From Psychrobacter sp. 4Dc (GTDB lineage Bacteria; Pseudomonadota; Gammaproteobacteria; Pseudomonadales; Moraxellaceae), in contig NZ_PJAT01000105.1 in NCBI RefSeq assembly GCF_002836715.1, positions 1-41,157 on the forward strand: a DNA stretch of 41,157 bases. The letters run 5' to 3'. Below are positions 7,841 through 17,038 of this stretch, piece after piece. Made by a program: the position numbers and the translations under genes. The notes below the pieces were generated by a model. That model was not told the DNA's origin. It searched no databases and was given only the letters and a program-made list of their open reading frames with translations. Each line of letters starts with the position of its first letter. Position 1 is the stretch's first letter.

Positions 7841-9262
7841 ATGACCTTCTCAGAGACATTCAAACCAAAGTCGCCGCTGAAAGATGCTGGAGTTTGTCGT
7901 TTCGATTATCCAGAAGTGTTCGTGTTGATACTGACGGTTGTTTTGCGTGCTATATACTACGACTTCCGTTCTATCTCAATGGCACTATTGGTTATTATTA
8001 CATTGCCAAGCCTCATGATTCTGATATACAACTACCGACGCCAGACCAGCTTTTGGACGTCTAATATCGTTATTATTCTATTATCAGTTGTCATCGGCTC
8101 ACTACAATGCTGTACGGTCATATCAATCAGTTTGGCTGCTTTGATTGGCGTACGTATCATTCTTAGCAGACCTGAGAATCACCTCAGACTGTTATCTGTA
8201 TCTGTTGTGACTATCATTGTGTTTTTCTACGTTAGCACAGTCTTAAATGCGAATAGCATGGACTTTGATGATGGTCTATTACCATTGATAGTAATGGTGG
8301 CAAGTTTAGGCGTTATTTTGTACCAGTTCTGGCGTATCTATCAGCAACATATTACTTTTAAAGTACGTGCCCATCAGGCTAGTGGACGCCTGAACACAAT
8401 GGTATCAGTGATCAATAAGCTTACCCGTTTTGTACCACCACAAATTTGGGAGCCTATTGTCAAATCGGATAGCCCTGTTAGGGTTTCTAATAAACGCGCA
8501 AAAATAACTATCATGTTTTCGGATATTGTCGGTTTTACCGAGTTGTCTGATAGTCTAAGTTCTGATAATTTAGCAGATATTCTCAATACTTATATGCATT
8601 GCATGACGTCGATCGCTAATAAGCATGGTGCAGTGCTTGATAAGTTCATTGGTGATGGTATGGTATGTTTCTTTGGTGAACCGAATAGCCGTGGCTCGCG
8701 TCAAGATGCACTAGATTGTGTGGCGATGGCAATTGATATGCGCCGAGAAATGCGCACTTTACGTCAAAAATGGCGGCTAATGGGGTTTGAAGGCTTATAT
8801 ATACGTGTTGGTATCACCACTGGCTACTGTCACGTTGGTAATTTTGGTAGTAATAGTCGATTAAGCTATACCATCATTGGTAAAGAAGCCAATTTGGCCT
8901 CTAGGCTTGAGTCCTGTGCGGGCAAAGATCAGATATTGGTCAGTGAAAGCACTTACGATTATATATGCCATAACTATGAATGCGAGCACGTTGCCGCATT
9001 TTGCTTGAAAGGTATTGATGAAAAGGTCGATGCATGGCAAGTACTTGACCCTAGTGCCAGTACAGGTCATCTTTCTAAATGGGTCGACCACACATTGCCT
9101 GGTTTCAATTTGCATTTGAATTTTAAAGATATGAAAGACAATGATTATCAAGATATTAGAGCTCGTTTAAATTTTGCGCTAGAACGCATCGAGCAAGAGG
9201 AAGAAAAAGTAGTGAAAGACATAGCAGCAGAAAGTAAGCGTGAGGATGCCAAGCGCAAGTAA
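7841..9262 (+). CDS. Membrane-anchored class III adenylate cyclase
   Basis: This 473-residue protein probably makes cAMP from ATP. The N-terminal third (about residues 25-175) has several hydrophobic segments, resembling the MASE-type membrane module of Pseudomonas CyaB. A linker leads to a class III cyclase domain. Visible catalytic residues are D228 (FSDIVGFTEL) and D272 (DKFIGDG) for metals, K268 for adenine selection, T344 (SYTIIG) at the second specificity position, and N351/R355 (ANLASRLE) for transition-state binding. The Lys/Thr pair is the class IIIb type and argues for adenylate rather than guanylate cyclase. The C-terminal 30 residues are charged. No dedicated cAMP receptor gene is nearby. 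Strong call for cyclase, moderate for CyaB orthology. Confidence 0.88.
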   Translation: MTFSETFKPKSPLKDAGVCRFDYPEVFVLILTVVLRAIYYDFRSISMALLVIITLPSLMILIYNYRRQTSFWTSNIVIILLSVVIGSLQCCTVISISLAALIGVRIILSRPENHLRLLSVSVVTIIVFFYVSTVLNANSMDFDDGLLPLIVMVASLGVILYQFWRIYQQHITFKVRAHQASGRLNTMVSVINKLTRFVPPQIWEPIVKSDSPVRVSNKRAKITIMFSDIVGFTELSDSLSSDNLADILNTYMHCMTSIANKHGAVLDKFIGDGMVCFFGEPNSRGSRQDALDCVAMAIDMRREMRTLRQKWRLMGFEGLYIRVGITTGYCHVGNFGSNSRLSYTIIGKEANLASRLESCAGKDQILVSESTYDYICHNYECEHVAAFCLKGIDEKVDAWQVLDPSASTGHLSKWVDHTLPGFNLHLNFKDMKDNDYQDIRARLNFALERIEQEEEKVVKDIAAESKREDAKRK

Positions 9263-9297
9263 ACGTTTCAAGTCTATCGTCTCAAAAGCATATATAG

Positions 9298-9331
9298 AAA
9301 AAGGCCAGCTATGTGATAACTGGCCTTTTTT
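9298..9331. terminator. Bidirectional terminator between cyclase and fdx
   Basis: AAAAAGGCCAG and CTGGCCTTTTT form an 11-bp stem with T-runs in both directions. It ends the cyclase gene (plus) and the isc operon (minus), leaving no room for an iscX gene after fdx. Confidence 0.9.
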
Positions 9332-9359
9332 AATCTTAACTAGAAAGTATCATCAGTGT

Positions 9360-9698
9360 TTAATGATTTTCTTTAGCATGATTGAGGGTATATTTAGGAA
9401 CTTCGATGGTCAAATCCTCATCATCAAGCATGACCTGACAAGATAAACGTGAGTCAGGCTCTAAGCCCCAAGCACGATCAAGTAGATCCGCCTCGATATC
9501 ATCCATCTCATCCAAACTGTTGAAACCTTTACGTACTACAACATGACATGTGGTACAAGCTTTTGACATCTCACAGGCATGCTCGATTTTAATGCCTTTT
9601 TCTAACAGTGCTTTGCATAAGTTTTCACCAGCCTGTAGCTCGACTTCTGCGCCTTCAGGGCAAATTTCGTGGTGGGGTAGTACGGTAACTTTTGGCAT
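9360..9698 (-). CDS. fdx: ISC-type [2Fe-2S] ferredoxin
   Basis: This 112-residue electron carrier serves iron-sulfur cluster assembly in the cytoplasm, supplying electrons to the IscS/IscU complex. The cluster ligands are C42, C48, C51 and C87, in the arrangement C-x5-C-x2-C-x35-C (ACEMSKACTTC and LSCQV), which is the adrenodoxin-like pattern of Isc ferredoxins. The C-terminus ends in a family-typical PKYTLNHA. It is the last gene of the isc operon, 86 bases after hscA. Confidence 0.95.
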   Translation of the reverse strand: MPKVTVLPHHEICPEGAEVELQAGENLCKALLEKGIKIEHACEMSKACTTCHVVVRKGFNSLDEMDDIEADLLDRAWGLEPDSRLSCQVMLDDEDLTIEVPKYTLNHAKENH

Positions 9699-9784
9699 AA
9701 ATTATCTGTCCGATGCTAATCAATTTAAAAAATATTAGAAGTTAGCTTAATATGTTAGCTAAGCGATATATGTCGATGTATTTA

Positions 9785-11665
9785 TTACCAGTCTTTGGCA
9801 CTAGTACCTGCCATACTGGTCTTGACGCTTTGATTCATAATACGTGCAGCAAAGGCATCACTATGTGGCTTGAGCTGTGCTTGTTGTGCTTCAATAAGCG
9901 CTAAGTCATCAGTGCTGAGAGAGTTACGTAGCGCTTGTATATGCTCTGCTAGTGATTGTTGTTCTTCAGTAGAAAGCAACGCCGCAAATTCGTTAAGTGC
10001 CGACTCTAGGGCAAGTACTTCACGTTCCGCTTCTACTTTTGTCTCAATTAAAGAACGCGCGTTTTTGTCTTCTTCTGCGTGTTTAAACCCTGCAACAAGC
10101 AACTGTTCTTTTTGCTCATCTGATAGACCATAAGAAGGCACAATCTCGATTTTGCTTTCTGTTTTGGTCGTAGTTTCTTGCGCACTGACAGTAAGCTGAC
10201 CATTAGCGTCGATGCTAAAGGTGACTTCGATACGAGCAAACCCAGCTTTCATTGGCGGGATACCATATAGCTCAAAACGGCCAAGCGAGCGACAGTTTTC
10301 TACCGTTTCGCGCTCACCTTGCACGACGTGTATCACCATGCCTGTTTGACCGTCTTGATACGTGGTAAACACTTGACGTTTCTTCACAGGGATAGGCGTG
10401 TTGCGTGGGATGAGTACTTCAACCAAACCGCCCATGGTCTCAAGACCTAATGATAATGGCGTCACATCCAATAATAATAAATTGTTGTCACTATCACCAT
10501 TCACCAATTGATGAGCAGTTTGGGCAGCGCCCAAGGCAACAACCTCATCTGGATTCAGACGACAAAGTGGCTGCTTAGCAAAAAACTCAGTCACGACTTG
10601 CTGTACGGCAGGCATACGAGTCGAGCCGCCCACTAAAACAACTTCATCTAGATCTGTAGTAGACAGCTTGGCATCGCGTAGGACTTGTTCGCACACGCTT
10701 AGGGTACGGCGGCTAACAGGCTCTACGATAGTTAGCACGTCTGTACGGCTTAATACGCCTTGATAAGACTGACCATTGACAACCACATTGATGTCCACTT
10801 GTTCAGCATCAGTCAATGCTTGTTTATAAGCTTTTGCTTGTTGAGCTAGTATTGATTTGTCGTGCAGGCTTACGTCTTTTGGATCGATATTTAATTGTTT
10901 AATAATCCAATTGGTAATAAGACGATCGATATCATCGCCGCCTAGTGCGCTATTACCACCAGTTGCCAACACTTCAAAGACACCGTCGGTAAGCTTTAAG
11001 ATAGAAACGTCAAAAGTACCACCGCCCAAATCATAGATTAAGTAATAGCTCTCTTTTTTACTGTCTTCTGATGATTGGTCAAGCCCGTAAGCGACCGCAG
11101 CGGCCGTTGGTTCATTCAACAAGCGAAGTACGTTGATACCAGCTGCTTGTGCAGCATCTTTGGTTGCTTGACGCTGTGCTTCATCAAAATAAGCTGGCAC
11201 GGTAATCACAGCACCCTCGATGCTATCTGCAGGTAAGGCACTTGCTGCACGTTGCTCAAGAGCGGCTAAGATACGCGCTGATACTGCAACAGGAGAAACC
11301 TCACCTTGAGCCGTTACAAAAGCTGGCATATCATCTTTATTACCAGACAGCTCATAAGGATGAGAGAATTTGATATCAGCTTGACTACGACCCATAAAAC
11401 GCTTAGCCGAGACGATCGTATTTTTTGGATCATCCGCTAAATGCGCTAGGGCGTCATAGCCAACCAATGGCATACCAGTAGCTGGATAATAGACAACAGA
11501 CGGTAATAATGTATCTGTCGCTGCGCCTGCCTCTAAGACTTGTGCCTTACCTGAACGCACCACAGCAATCAACGAGCGTGTAGTACCGAGGTCGATGCCC
11601 AAGCCAAATTTATGTTGGTGAGGTTGAGCGCTTTGATTGGGTTCAGCAATTTGCATTAAAGACAT
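9785..11665 (-). CDS. hscA: Fe-S assembly chaperone HscA (Hsp70 family)
   Basis: This 626-residue specialised Hsp70 binds the LPPVK motif of IscU and, with HscB, promotes cluster transfer using ATP. The nucleotide-binding domain shows GLGIDLGTTRSL, the phosphate-2 segment with YDLGGGTFDVS, and the adenosine motif VVLVGGSTRMP. The substrate-binding domain begins near LLLLDVTPLSLGLET. The C-terminal lid is shorter than in DnaK and lacks the DnaK-type EEVD-like tail. It follows hscB after a spacer of about 210 bases in which I see no gene. The N-terminus carries about 20 extra residues before GLGID; an inner ATG three codons downstream is an alternative start. Confidence 0.96.
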   Translation of the reverse strand: MSLMQIAEPNQSAQPHQHKFGLGIDLGTTRSLIAVVRSGKAQVLEAGAATDTLLPSVVYYPATGMPLVGYDALAHLADDPKNTIVSAKRFMGRSQADIKFSHPYELSGNKDDMPAFVTAQGEVSPVAVSARILAALEQRAASALPADSIEGAVITVPAYFDEAQRQATKDAAQAAGINVLRLLNEPTAAAVAYGLDQSSEDSKKESYYLIYDLGGGTFDVSILKLTDGVFEVLATGGNSALGGDDIDRLITNWIIKQLNIDPKDVSLHDKSILAQQAKAYKQALTDAEQVDINVVVNGQSYQGVLSRTDVLTIVEPVSRRTLSVCEQVLRDAKLSTTDLDEVVLVGGSTRMPAVQQVVTEFFAKQPLCRLNPDEVVALGAAQTAHQLVNGDSDNNLLLLDVTPLSLGLETMGGLVEVLIPRNTPIPVKKRQVFTTYQDGQTGMVIHVVQGERETVENCRSLGRFELYGIPPMKAGFARIEVTFSIDANGQLTVSAQETTTKTESKIEIVPSYGLSDEQKEQLLVAGFKHAEEDKNARSLIETKVEAEREVLALESALNEFAALLSTEEQQSLAEHIQALRNSLSTDDLALIEAQQAQLKPHSDAFAARIMNQSVKTSMAGTSAKDW

Positions 11666-11874
11666 AAGAATAACTCAGAGATAAAATGAATAAGTGAAAT
11701 GGAGCAAATATAGCATATGCAGTAAGAGAGTCTAACGTCGGTAATCTCATTCTATGGAATACGGATTCTGACAGTTTGATGCGCTTAGAATCAAAGATTA
11801 TACGGTATCACGGTCACTATTTTAACCAAATATATAGAATTTAGCTTGTTAGTGAGAGCCATAACCACAAATGT

Positions 11875-12456
11875 TTAGACGTATAAGTCATCGTCATCTG
11901 AATGCGATGAATTTGCAACATCATCAAGCCCCGTCGTCACATCAGCATTTAGCTTAACTAAAAATTTTAGTTTCTGTGTCGCATCAATCGCTGTTTGCCA
12001 ATCTTGATTTTGATAAGCACTATTAAAGCGTTCAGATTGATTTGCTAGGCGCTCTGTAATTTGAGGGTGTAATTGCTGCAAGGCTGCAAGATCTTTGTCT
12101 TCGATAGCATCATCTAGATCCATACGCATCTGCATCGCATCTTCCAAAAAATCTAAATCTGCGATTGAGTGCTCTATATTTTGTGCTTGATCTGCCATAT
12201 CCAGTAAATAACCAGCACGACTATCAGGAGCGCTTAGTGTTTGATACGCTTGATTGATTAAAGCCGACGATTTTTCAGACTGCAACTGTGCTTGAACCAT
12301 ATCGGTCTGATTTTTGGCAACATTATCAGGATGATAGCGTTTTTGCAGCAAGCGCAAACGTTGCTCTAGACTGCTTTGGTTAATTTCAAATTGTACAGGC
12401 TGCTCAAATAGGGCAAAGAAGTTATCAAACTGTGGTTCTGAAGTAATATCTATCAT
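11875..12456 (-). CDS. hscB: J-domain co-chaperone HscB
   Basis: This 193-residue J-protein stimulates HscA ATPase and delivers IscU. The J-domain is N-terminal with the HPD signature in RYHPDNV, preceded by FFALFEQPVQFEI, which matches the family's start. The C-terminal three-helix IscU-binding part includes SRAGYLLDM and DLDFLEDAMQMRMDLDDA. An acidic tail (DDDDLYV) is extra. The start was set at ATG 12456, near an AAGG site and at the family's usual N-terminus; an in-frame ATG at 12495 would add 13 basic residues. It lies between iscA and hscA in the isc operon. Confidence 0.93.
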   Translation of the reverse strand: MIDITSEPQFDNFFALFEQPVQFEINQSSLEQRLRLLQKRYHPDNVAKNQTDMVQAQLQSEKSSALINQAYQTLSAPDSRAGYLLDMADQAQNIEHSIADLDFLEDAMQMRMDLDDAIEDKDLAALQQLHPQITERLANQSERFNSAYQNQDWQTAIDATQKLKFLVKLNADVTTGLDDVANSSHSDDDDLYV

Positions 12457-12630
12457 AATCCGATGCCTTGCTTTTTTATTTATTTTTGAAGTCATGACCT
12501 AGCTAGGAATACTGGATCGCTTAGCTACTCAACTACATCAACCTTTCTTCATAGCGATAGCCGAGATACTGCACTGCTCTTATGAAAGCTCATTGAAGCA
12601 TAAATCTATCAGTTTTTAGCCATTGAACAA

Positions 12631-12951
12631 TTAAACTGTGAAAGACTCACCGCAACCACATTCACCTTTTTGGTTAGGGTTGGTAAATTTGAAGCCTTCG
12701 TTTAAACCTTCTTTTTCGTAATCCATCAACAAGCCGTCTAAATATACGAGACTTTTAGGATCAATAAAGATGCTAACGCCGCGACTTTCATAGCGCGTGT
12801 CGTTTTCATCAGGGGTATCTACAAACTCTAAAACGTAAGCCAAGCCCGAGCAACCCGCCGTACGGATACCAACTCGAATGCCTTCGCCTTTGCCGCGATT
12901 GTCCAAAAAGTCTCGAACATGCTGAGCGGCGCGTTCTGTCATTTCAATCAT
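12631..12951 (-). CDS. iscA: A-type Fe-S carrier IscA
   Basis: This 106-residue carrier passes clusters or iron to target proteins. The three conserved cysteines are C34 (TAGCSGLAY), C98 and C100 (GECGCGESF). The start was set at ATG 12951: GGAG lies five bases upstream, while the in-frame ATG at 12963 actually overlaps that ribosome site. It follows iscU after a 227-base spacer containing a strong hairpin, suggesting its expression may be set separately from iscU. Confidence 0.95.
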   Translation of the reverse strand: MIEMTERAAQHVRDFLDNRGKGEGIRVGIRTAGCSGLAYVLEFVDTPDENDTRYESRGVSIFIDPKSLVYLDGLLMDYEKEGLNEGFKFTNPNQKGECGCGESFTV

Positions 12952-13055
12952 GCCAACTCCCATTGACTATTAATCATAAATATCAATAAAAAAATCTAGA
13001 TAAACTGACAACCAGAATTACAAGATTGCCAAAAGTGTAGGCTTACGACTATTAG

Positions 13056-13095
13056 AAAACAAAAGGTGACAATTACATAAGTGTCATTGTCACCT
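13056..13095 (-). terminator. Intercistronic hairpin between iscU and iscA
   Basis: On the minus strand AGGTGACAAT (13095-13086) pairs perfectly with ATTGTCACCT (13073-13064), loop 12 nt, followed by TTTGTTTTC. It could be a leaky terminator or a 3' stabiliser of the upstream iscRSU message. A second, weaker stem (GTAGC/GCTAC) lies between it and the iscU stop. Confidence 0.6.
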
Positions 13096-13178
13096 CTTTA
13101 GCGTCAGTAGCGATTACACATTGCTACTTTAGCGTTGCTAGTACAACGTAGCGCATACGCTAGCAGGTTTAGCCTAGC

Positions 13179-13589
13179 TTAGATCGCAGCTTCTTCTGCT
13201 GGAGCGGCTACGCCATGCTTACCTTTATAGTCGCTAATAGCGGCTTTAATAGCGTCTTCTGCAAGTACAGAGCAATGCACTTTTACTGGTGGTAATGCTA
13301 GCTCTTGAGCGATATCGTTGTTTTTGATTTCGCCAGCTTGATCCAAGCTTTTGCCTTTTAGCCACTCAGTAACAAGTGAGCTTGAAGCAATCGCTGAACC
13401 GCAGCCATAAGTCTTGAAACGTGCATCTTCGATAATACCATTATCGTCGACTTGGATTTGTAGACGCATTACATCGCCACATGCTGGGGCACCGACCATA
13501 CCGGTACCAACGTTCTTTGCGTTTTTATCAAGATTACCAACGTTGCGTGGGTTTTCGTAATGATCAATAACTTGGTCACTATAGGCCAT
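13179..13589 (-). CDS. iscU: Fe-S cluster scaffold IscU
   Basis: This 136-residue scaffold is where sulfur from IscS and iron form the [2Fe-2S] cluster. Ligand residues are C37, C63 and C106, with D39 next to C37 (APACGDV, YGCGSAI, VHCSVL). The LPPVK motif at 99-103 is the HscA recognition site. The C-terminus has a short Ala/Glu-rich tail (AAPAEEAAI) beyond the E. coli length. It lies between iscS and iscA, with hairpins on both flanks. The start ATG follows a GGAGAAAACCCC ribosome site. Confidence 0.97.
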   Translation of the reverse strand: MAYSDQVIDHYENPRNVGNLDKNAKNVGTGMVGAPACGDVMRLQIQVDDNGIIEDARFKTYGCGSAIASSSLVTEWLKGKSLDQAGEIKNNDIAQELALPPVKVHCSVLAEDAIKAAISDYKGKHGVAAPAEEAAI

Positions 13590-13610
13590 GGGGTTTTCTC
13601 CTAGTTAGAT

Positions 13611-13653
13611 GATGAGTAGTCGTTTATCAACTTTAAATGTCTAACTACTCATC
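13611..13653 (-). repeat. Intercistronic hairpin between iscS and iscU
   Basis: GATGAGTAGT (13611-13620) and ACTACTCATC (13644-13653) are a perfect 10-bp inverted repeat with a 23-nt loop. No T-run follows on the minus strand, so it is more likely an mRNA processing or stability element than a terminator. It sits just upstream of the iscU ribosome site. Confidence 0.6.
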
Positions 13654-13741
13654 GATAATTGGGGTCAAACGCTTAATTTAATTGTCTGATCAATTGTTTA
13701 ATAAATATATTGCTAGCTATACTAAAAAGCTATATTAAAAA

Positions 13742-14968
13742 TTAATGCTCAGCCCACTCAACTGAGTTTAGATCAACACCTTCTTGATACATATCCCAAA
13801 GTGGTGATAGGGCACGTAGTTTATCAACAGCTTCATGCATCTGTTTGATAACAGTGTCGATGTCTTCGTCAGTGGTATAACGGCCGAAGCTGAAGCGGAT
13901 TGAGCTATGTGCCAATTCATCTGGACGACCAATTGCACGTAGTACATATGATGGCTCAAGCGTTGCTGAGGTACAGGCTGAACCTGACGATACCGCTAAG
14001 TCTTTAAGTGACATCATCAATGACTCGCCTTCAACGAAGTTAAAGCTGATGTTTACGATGTTTGGTACGCTATTCTCAAGATCACCATTTAAGTAAATCT
14101 CTTCGATATCTTGTAGACCATCCCAAAGTTTTTGACGTAGTTTGGCTGCATGTGCATGGTCGGCTTCATAGCTTTCATTAGCTAAAGCAAATGCGGCGCC
14201 TAGACCAACGATCTGATGCGTTGGTAGAGTACCTGAACGCATACCGCGCTCATGACCACCGCCGTGTTGCTCAGCTTTCAAGCGAATACGTGGCTTACGA
14301 CGAACAAACAATGCGCCGATACCTTTAGGGCCGTATGCTTTATGACCTGAGAAGCTCATCAAATCAATTTTCATTTCTTCAAGATTGATTTTTACTTTAC
14401 CAACAGACTGTGCGCCATCAACATGGAAAACTACGCCAGCTTCGCGAGTGATTTCACCAATCGCTGCAACATCAGTAATAGTACCAAGCTCATTGTTCAC
14501 CATCATAAGTGATACTAAAATAGTATCATCACGTAGTGCTTCTTTTACTTGCTCTGGCAGGATAAGACCTGTGCTTGGCTGTGGCTCAAGATACGTAATC
14601 TCAAAACCTTCCTGCTCAAGCTCACGGCAGGTATCTAATACAGCTTTGTGCTCAATTTTACTGGTAATGATATGTTTGCCACGAGACTGATAGAAATGTG
14701 CTGCACCCTTAATAGCTAGGTTATCAGACTCAGTCGCACCAGAAGTAAAGACGATTTCGCGTGGATCAGCGTTGATAACTTCAGCAACTTGACCGCGAGC
14801 AGTTTCTACTGCTTCTTCCGCTTGCCAGCCGTAACCATGTGAACGTGAAGCTGGGTTACCAAAGACACCATCTACAGTCAAATACTCGCTCATTTTAGCA
14901 GCTACTGATTTAGCAACTGGGGTAGTGGCGGCATAATCTAAGTATATAAGGTTGTTATGTTGGCTCAT
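13742..14968 (-). CDS. iscS: Cysteine desulfurase IscS
   Basis: This 408-residue PLP enzyme converts cysteine to alanine and carries the persulfide for Fe-S clusters and tRNA thiolation. The PLP lysine is in [12 protein letters not shown] (near residue 207), and the persulfide cysteine is in [17 protein letters not shown] (near 332). The N-terminus [11 protein letters not shown] and the C-terminal end ([15 protein letters not shown]) are typical of IscS rather than SufS or NifS. Its ATG overlaps the iscR stop (ATGA), so the two are translationally coupled. Confidence 0.97.
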   Translation of the reverse strand: MSQHNNLIYLDYAATTPVAKSVAAKMSEYLTVDGVFGNPASRSHGYGWQAEEAVETARGQVAEVINADPREIVFTSGATESDNLAIKGAAHFYQSRGKHIITSKIEHKAVLDTCRELEQEGFEITYLEPQPSTGLILPEQVKEALRDDTILVSLMMVNNELGTITDVAAIGEITREAGVVFHVDGAQSVGKVKINLEEMKIDLMSFSGHKAYGPKGIGALFVRRKPRIRLKAEQHGGGHERGMRSGTLPTHQIVGLGAAFALANESYEADHAHAAKLRQKLWDGLQDIEEIYLNGDLENSVPNIVNISFNFVEGESLMMSLKDLAVSSGSACTSATLEPSYVLRAIGRPDELAHSSIRFSFGRYTTDEDIDTVIKQMHEAVDKLRALSPLWDMYQEGVDLNSVEWAEH

Positions 14969-15474
14969 GCTGGGTTTGCCTCGCTGTTCGATAGAGTAAT
15001 AGTATTAATGTCTTTTATGGAAATATCTTTTGTAGAGATGTGCTGACGCTCTGAGACTGACTGCACGTTTTCCATATCTAATAATTGCGCTAATGTTATA
15101 TTTTTCAAGTACTGTTCGATATGATTCGACAGTGCACACCACAGATCGTGAGTTAGGCACATTGTACCACCTTGACAGTCACCGCGTCCTTCACACTGCA
15201 TCGCGTTTACTGACTCATCAACCGCAGATATGATGCTCATCACATCTATCTCATTCAATGGTTTAGCTAGGTGGTAACCACCTGCAGCACCGCGAATACT
15301 CGTGACAAGGCCGCGTTTACGAAGTTTAGAAAATAACTGTTCAAGATACGATATTGAAATCGATTGTCGTTTGGCGATATCGGATAATGATACAGCACTG
15401 TCTTGTTGGCTGGTCTGTAATGCCAAATCTAATAATGCGGTAACAGCGTATCTGCCCCGAGTAGTCAAACGCAT
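14965..15474 (-). CDS. iscR: Rrf2-family Fe-S sensing regulator IscR
   Basis: This 169-residue repressor binds a [2Fe-2S] cluster and, when loaded, represses its own operon. The N-terminal winged helix starts [19 protein letters not shown]. The cluster ligands are C94, C100 and C106 with H109 ([18 protein letters not shown]), matching the E. coli spacing. The start ATG was kept at 15474. The last four bases overlap iscS. An operator of the IscR type-1 pattern overlaps the upstream promoter, which supports autoregulation. Confidence 0.96.
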   Translation of the reverse strand: MRLTTRGRYAVTALLDLALQTSQQDSAVSLSDIAKRQSISISYLEQLFSKLRKRGLVTSIRGAAGGYHLAKPLNEIDVMSIISAVDESVNAMQCEGRGDCQGGTMCLTHDLWCALSNHIEQYLKNITLAQLLDMENVQSVSERQHISTKDISIKDINTITLSNSEANPA

Positions 15475-15641
15475 GTGTTATCTCCAAACTTAATGTCATT
15501 TATGTTTAACAACGATCTTAGCTAAAAGTTTTAATAAGTACTCATAAGATAAAAAGAGCAACCAATAATACGTCAGCTAAGTTTTGTCTTATCGTTATTG
15601 AACAACAGATGATTAACCCGATGTGTGCAACGATTAAGGTA

Positions 15642-15675
15642 ATTATACTTAATCCCGAGTAATTTAGTCAAGATT
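15642..15675 (-). promoter_or_regulatory. isc promoter with IscR type-1 operator
   Basis: On the minus strand TTGACT (15671-15666) and TATAAT (15647-15642) are separated by 18 bp. The 25-bp stretch 15651-15675 contains CCCGAGT and AGTCAAG at the spacing of the IscR type-1 consensus, differing clearly at one inner base and at the edges. The operator covers the -35 box and spacer, as expected for repression. It implies a leader of about 160 bases before iscR. The rest of 15475-15800 shows nothing else I can name. Confidence 0.75.
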
Positions 15676-15800
15676 AAAGTGTGGTTCAATGGTTAATCAA
15701 GCTTATTGCTGTAATTGATAAAAACAATGATGTTTAGAAGAGATATATGAGTGAGACATAAGCAGCTTAATTTGTCTGCTACAGATACATTTAACGAAGT

Positions 15801-15846
15801 AAAAAATAAGCGTTCAATATCTATAGAAGACATTGAACGCTTATTT
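15801..15846 (-). terminator. Terminator after the SCP2/UbiJ-like gene
   Basis: AAATAAGCGTTCAAT (15804-15818) pairs perfectly with ATTGAACGCTTATTT (15832-15846). On the minus strand a run of T residues follows, so it ends the gene at 15870. Confidence 0.9.
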
Positions 15847-15869
15847 ATAAGTAATTCAGCGAACCAAAA

Positions 15870-16541
15870 CTAATTCATCGATAGTGCGACGATTGAACCG
15901 ATCATAATGACAAGCGCCACAACAGTGACAATCATCAACGTTTTTTGCTTGCTCTGAAGCTCTCTCACGGTTGTTTCAAGTTCACGGTTTTTAATGGTCA
16001 AGGTATTAATCTGTGTTTGCTGCTCTTTAATACGCAGTTTGTAGTTGTTCTTTTTTTCTTCCAAATCAGCTTCTGTAGGTTTGGTTTTAGTCTTGCCACC
16101 CTTTATCTTTTTGATCAGACCTTGGATCAAGCTGCCAAGCCCAAGCTGCATAATAAACTGTTTGACCAGTTGTACTTGAATCGATTCACCGCGCATCTGT
16201 AGCTTTTCAGTGGTTTCGCTATCATGAGTCGTGATGGCGTTGATAACTTGAATGCTATAGGCATTGATAACCACGTCGGGCTCACTACGACCAATCGGCA
16301 GCTGGGCATCTAGTAACACGCCTTTGGTACTAAACGTGGCAAATACTTCTACATGCGGTAAGTACAGGCGAAGTGCTACTACAGTGCCTTGCTTGGCAAG
16401 CGGATAAGCGGCCTTACGCAATTCAGGATCCAAACGTAACAATAATGTCAGCGCCGACTCGATAAATACTAAAATGATATTAAGAAAAGAGTGAGACAAC
16501 GTAGAACGCTTCATGTAAGTAATCCGTTTTTTATTTAGCAA
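15870..16541 (-). CDS. SCP2/UbiJ-like protein with coiled coil and C-terminal membrane anchor
   Basis: This 223-residue protein is not confidently recognised. Residues about 25-145 resemble the lipid-binding SCP2-like fold of UbiJ, the ubiquinone-pathway accessory protein: a hydrophobic start (NIILVFIESALTLLLRLDP), a beta-rich middle (VEVFATFSTKGVLL), PDVVINAYSIQVINAI, and a helical end (VQLVKQFIMQLGLGSL). Then come a basic stretch (KKIKGGKTKTK), a charged coiled coil of about 55 residues, and a single hydrophobic segment (LMIVTVVALVIMIGSIVAL) ending three residues from the C-terminus. The tail-anchor layout is unlike ordinary UbiJ. An inner ATG at residue 10 (MKRSTLSHS) may be the real start. 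It has its own terminator and is not near ubiE or ubiB in this window. Confidence 0.55.
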   Translation of the reverse strand: MLNKKRITYMKRSTLSHSFLNIILVFIESALTLLLRLDPELRKAAYPLAKQGTVVALRLYLPHVEVFATFSTKGVLLDAQLPIGRSEPDVVINAYSIQVINAITTHDSETTEKLQMRGESIQVQLVKQFIMQLGLGSLIQGLIKKIKGGKTKTKPTEADLEEKKNNYKLRIKEQQTQINTLTIKNRELETTVRELQSKQKTLMIVTVVALVIMIGSIVALSMN

Positions 16542-16886
16542 GTTTTAGATATTGAGCAAACAGAAGTCTGTATTTGCCCAAGACTTGCAGTGATATTTTG
16601 CTTATAGTAACGTCTTTATAATAAAAAGTAACGCTAGTTTCTGTAGTGGCTAAACTATTACATTACAATTTAGCCGTCAATAAAGACACTCTTATTTATG
16701 ACCAGTAATATACAAACTTAATGTATAGCAATGCACAGACGGCAATTGACAAATCTGTCAAAGCGTAGAAAATAGGAAAGTCAATCGTCTCAGTTATGCA
16801 GAGCCACTTATATATAAATTCCTAACGCTTTGCGTAACATTAGGTGTCAAATACGTAGTGTAGAGCACAAAAATATGTAAAATCGC
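16542..16886. other. Intergenic region upstream of HU, with a palindrome
   Basis: There is no gene in this divergent gap (16542-17038). A 16-bp inverted repeat TTGACA-AATC-TGTCAA lies at 16746-16761. It may be an operator, or its left half may be a -35 box, but a good -10 box is lacking. No clear promoter for the minus-strand gene was found. Confidence 0.4.
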
Positions 16887-16915
16887 TTGCGCTCCTTATG
16901 CTGCCTTGATATAAA
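16887..16915 (+). promoter_or_regulatory. Probable HU promoter
   Basis: TTGCGC (16887-16892) and TATAAA (16910-16915) have a 17-bp spacer. The -10 box lies about 124 bases before the HU start codon. Confidence 0.6.
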
Positions 16916-17038
16916 GACGATAACAAAGAAGAACCTGTTAATGCGCCAGTTAGGTAGTTTTTATTGCGTAAGCACCATGAGAGCGTTACAATACTTGGCG
17001 TGAGCATTTATTACCCCCTTAAACTTGAAGGAAATTTT

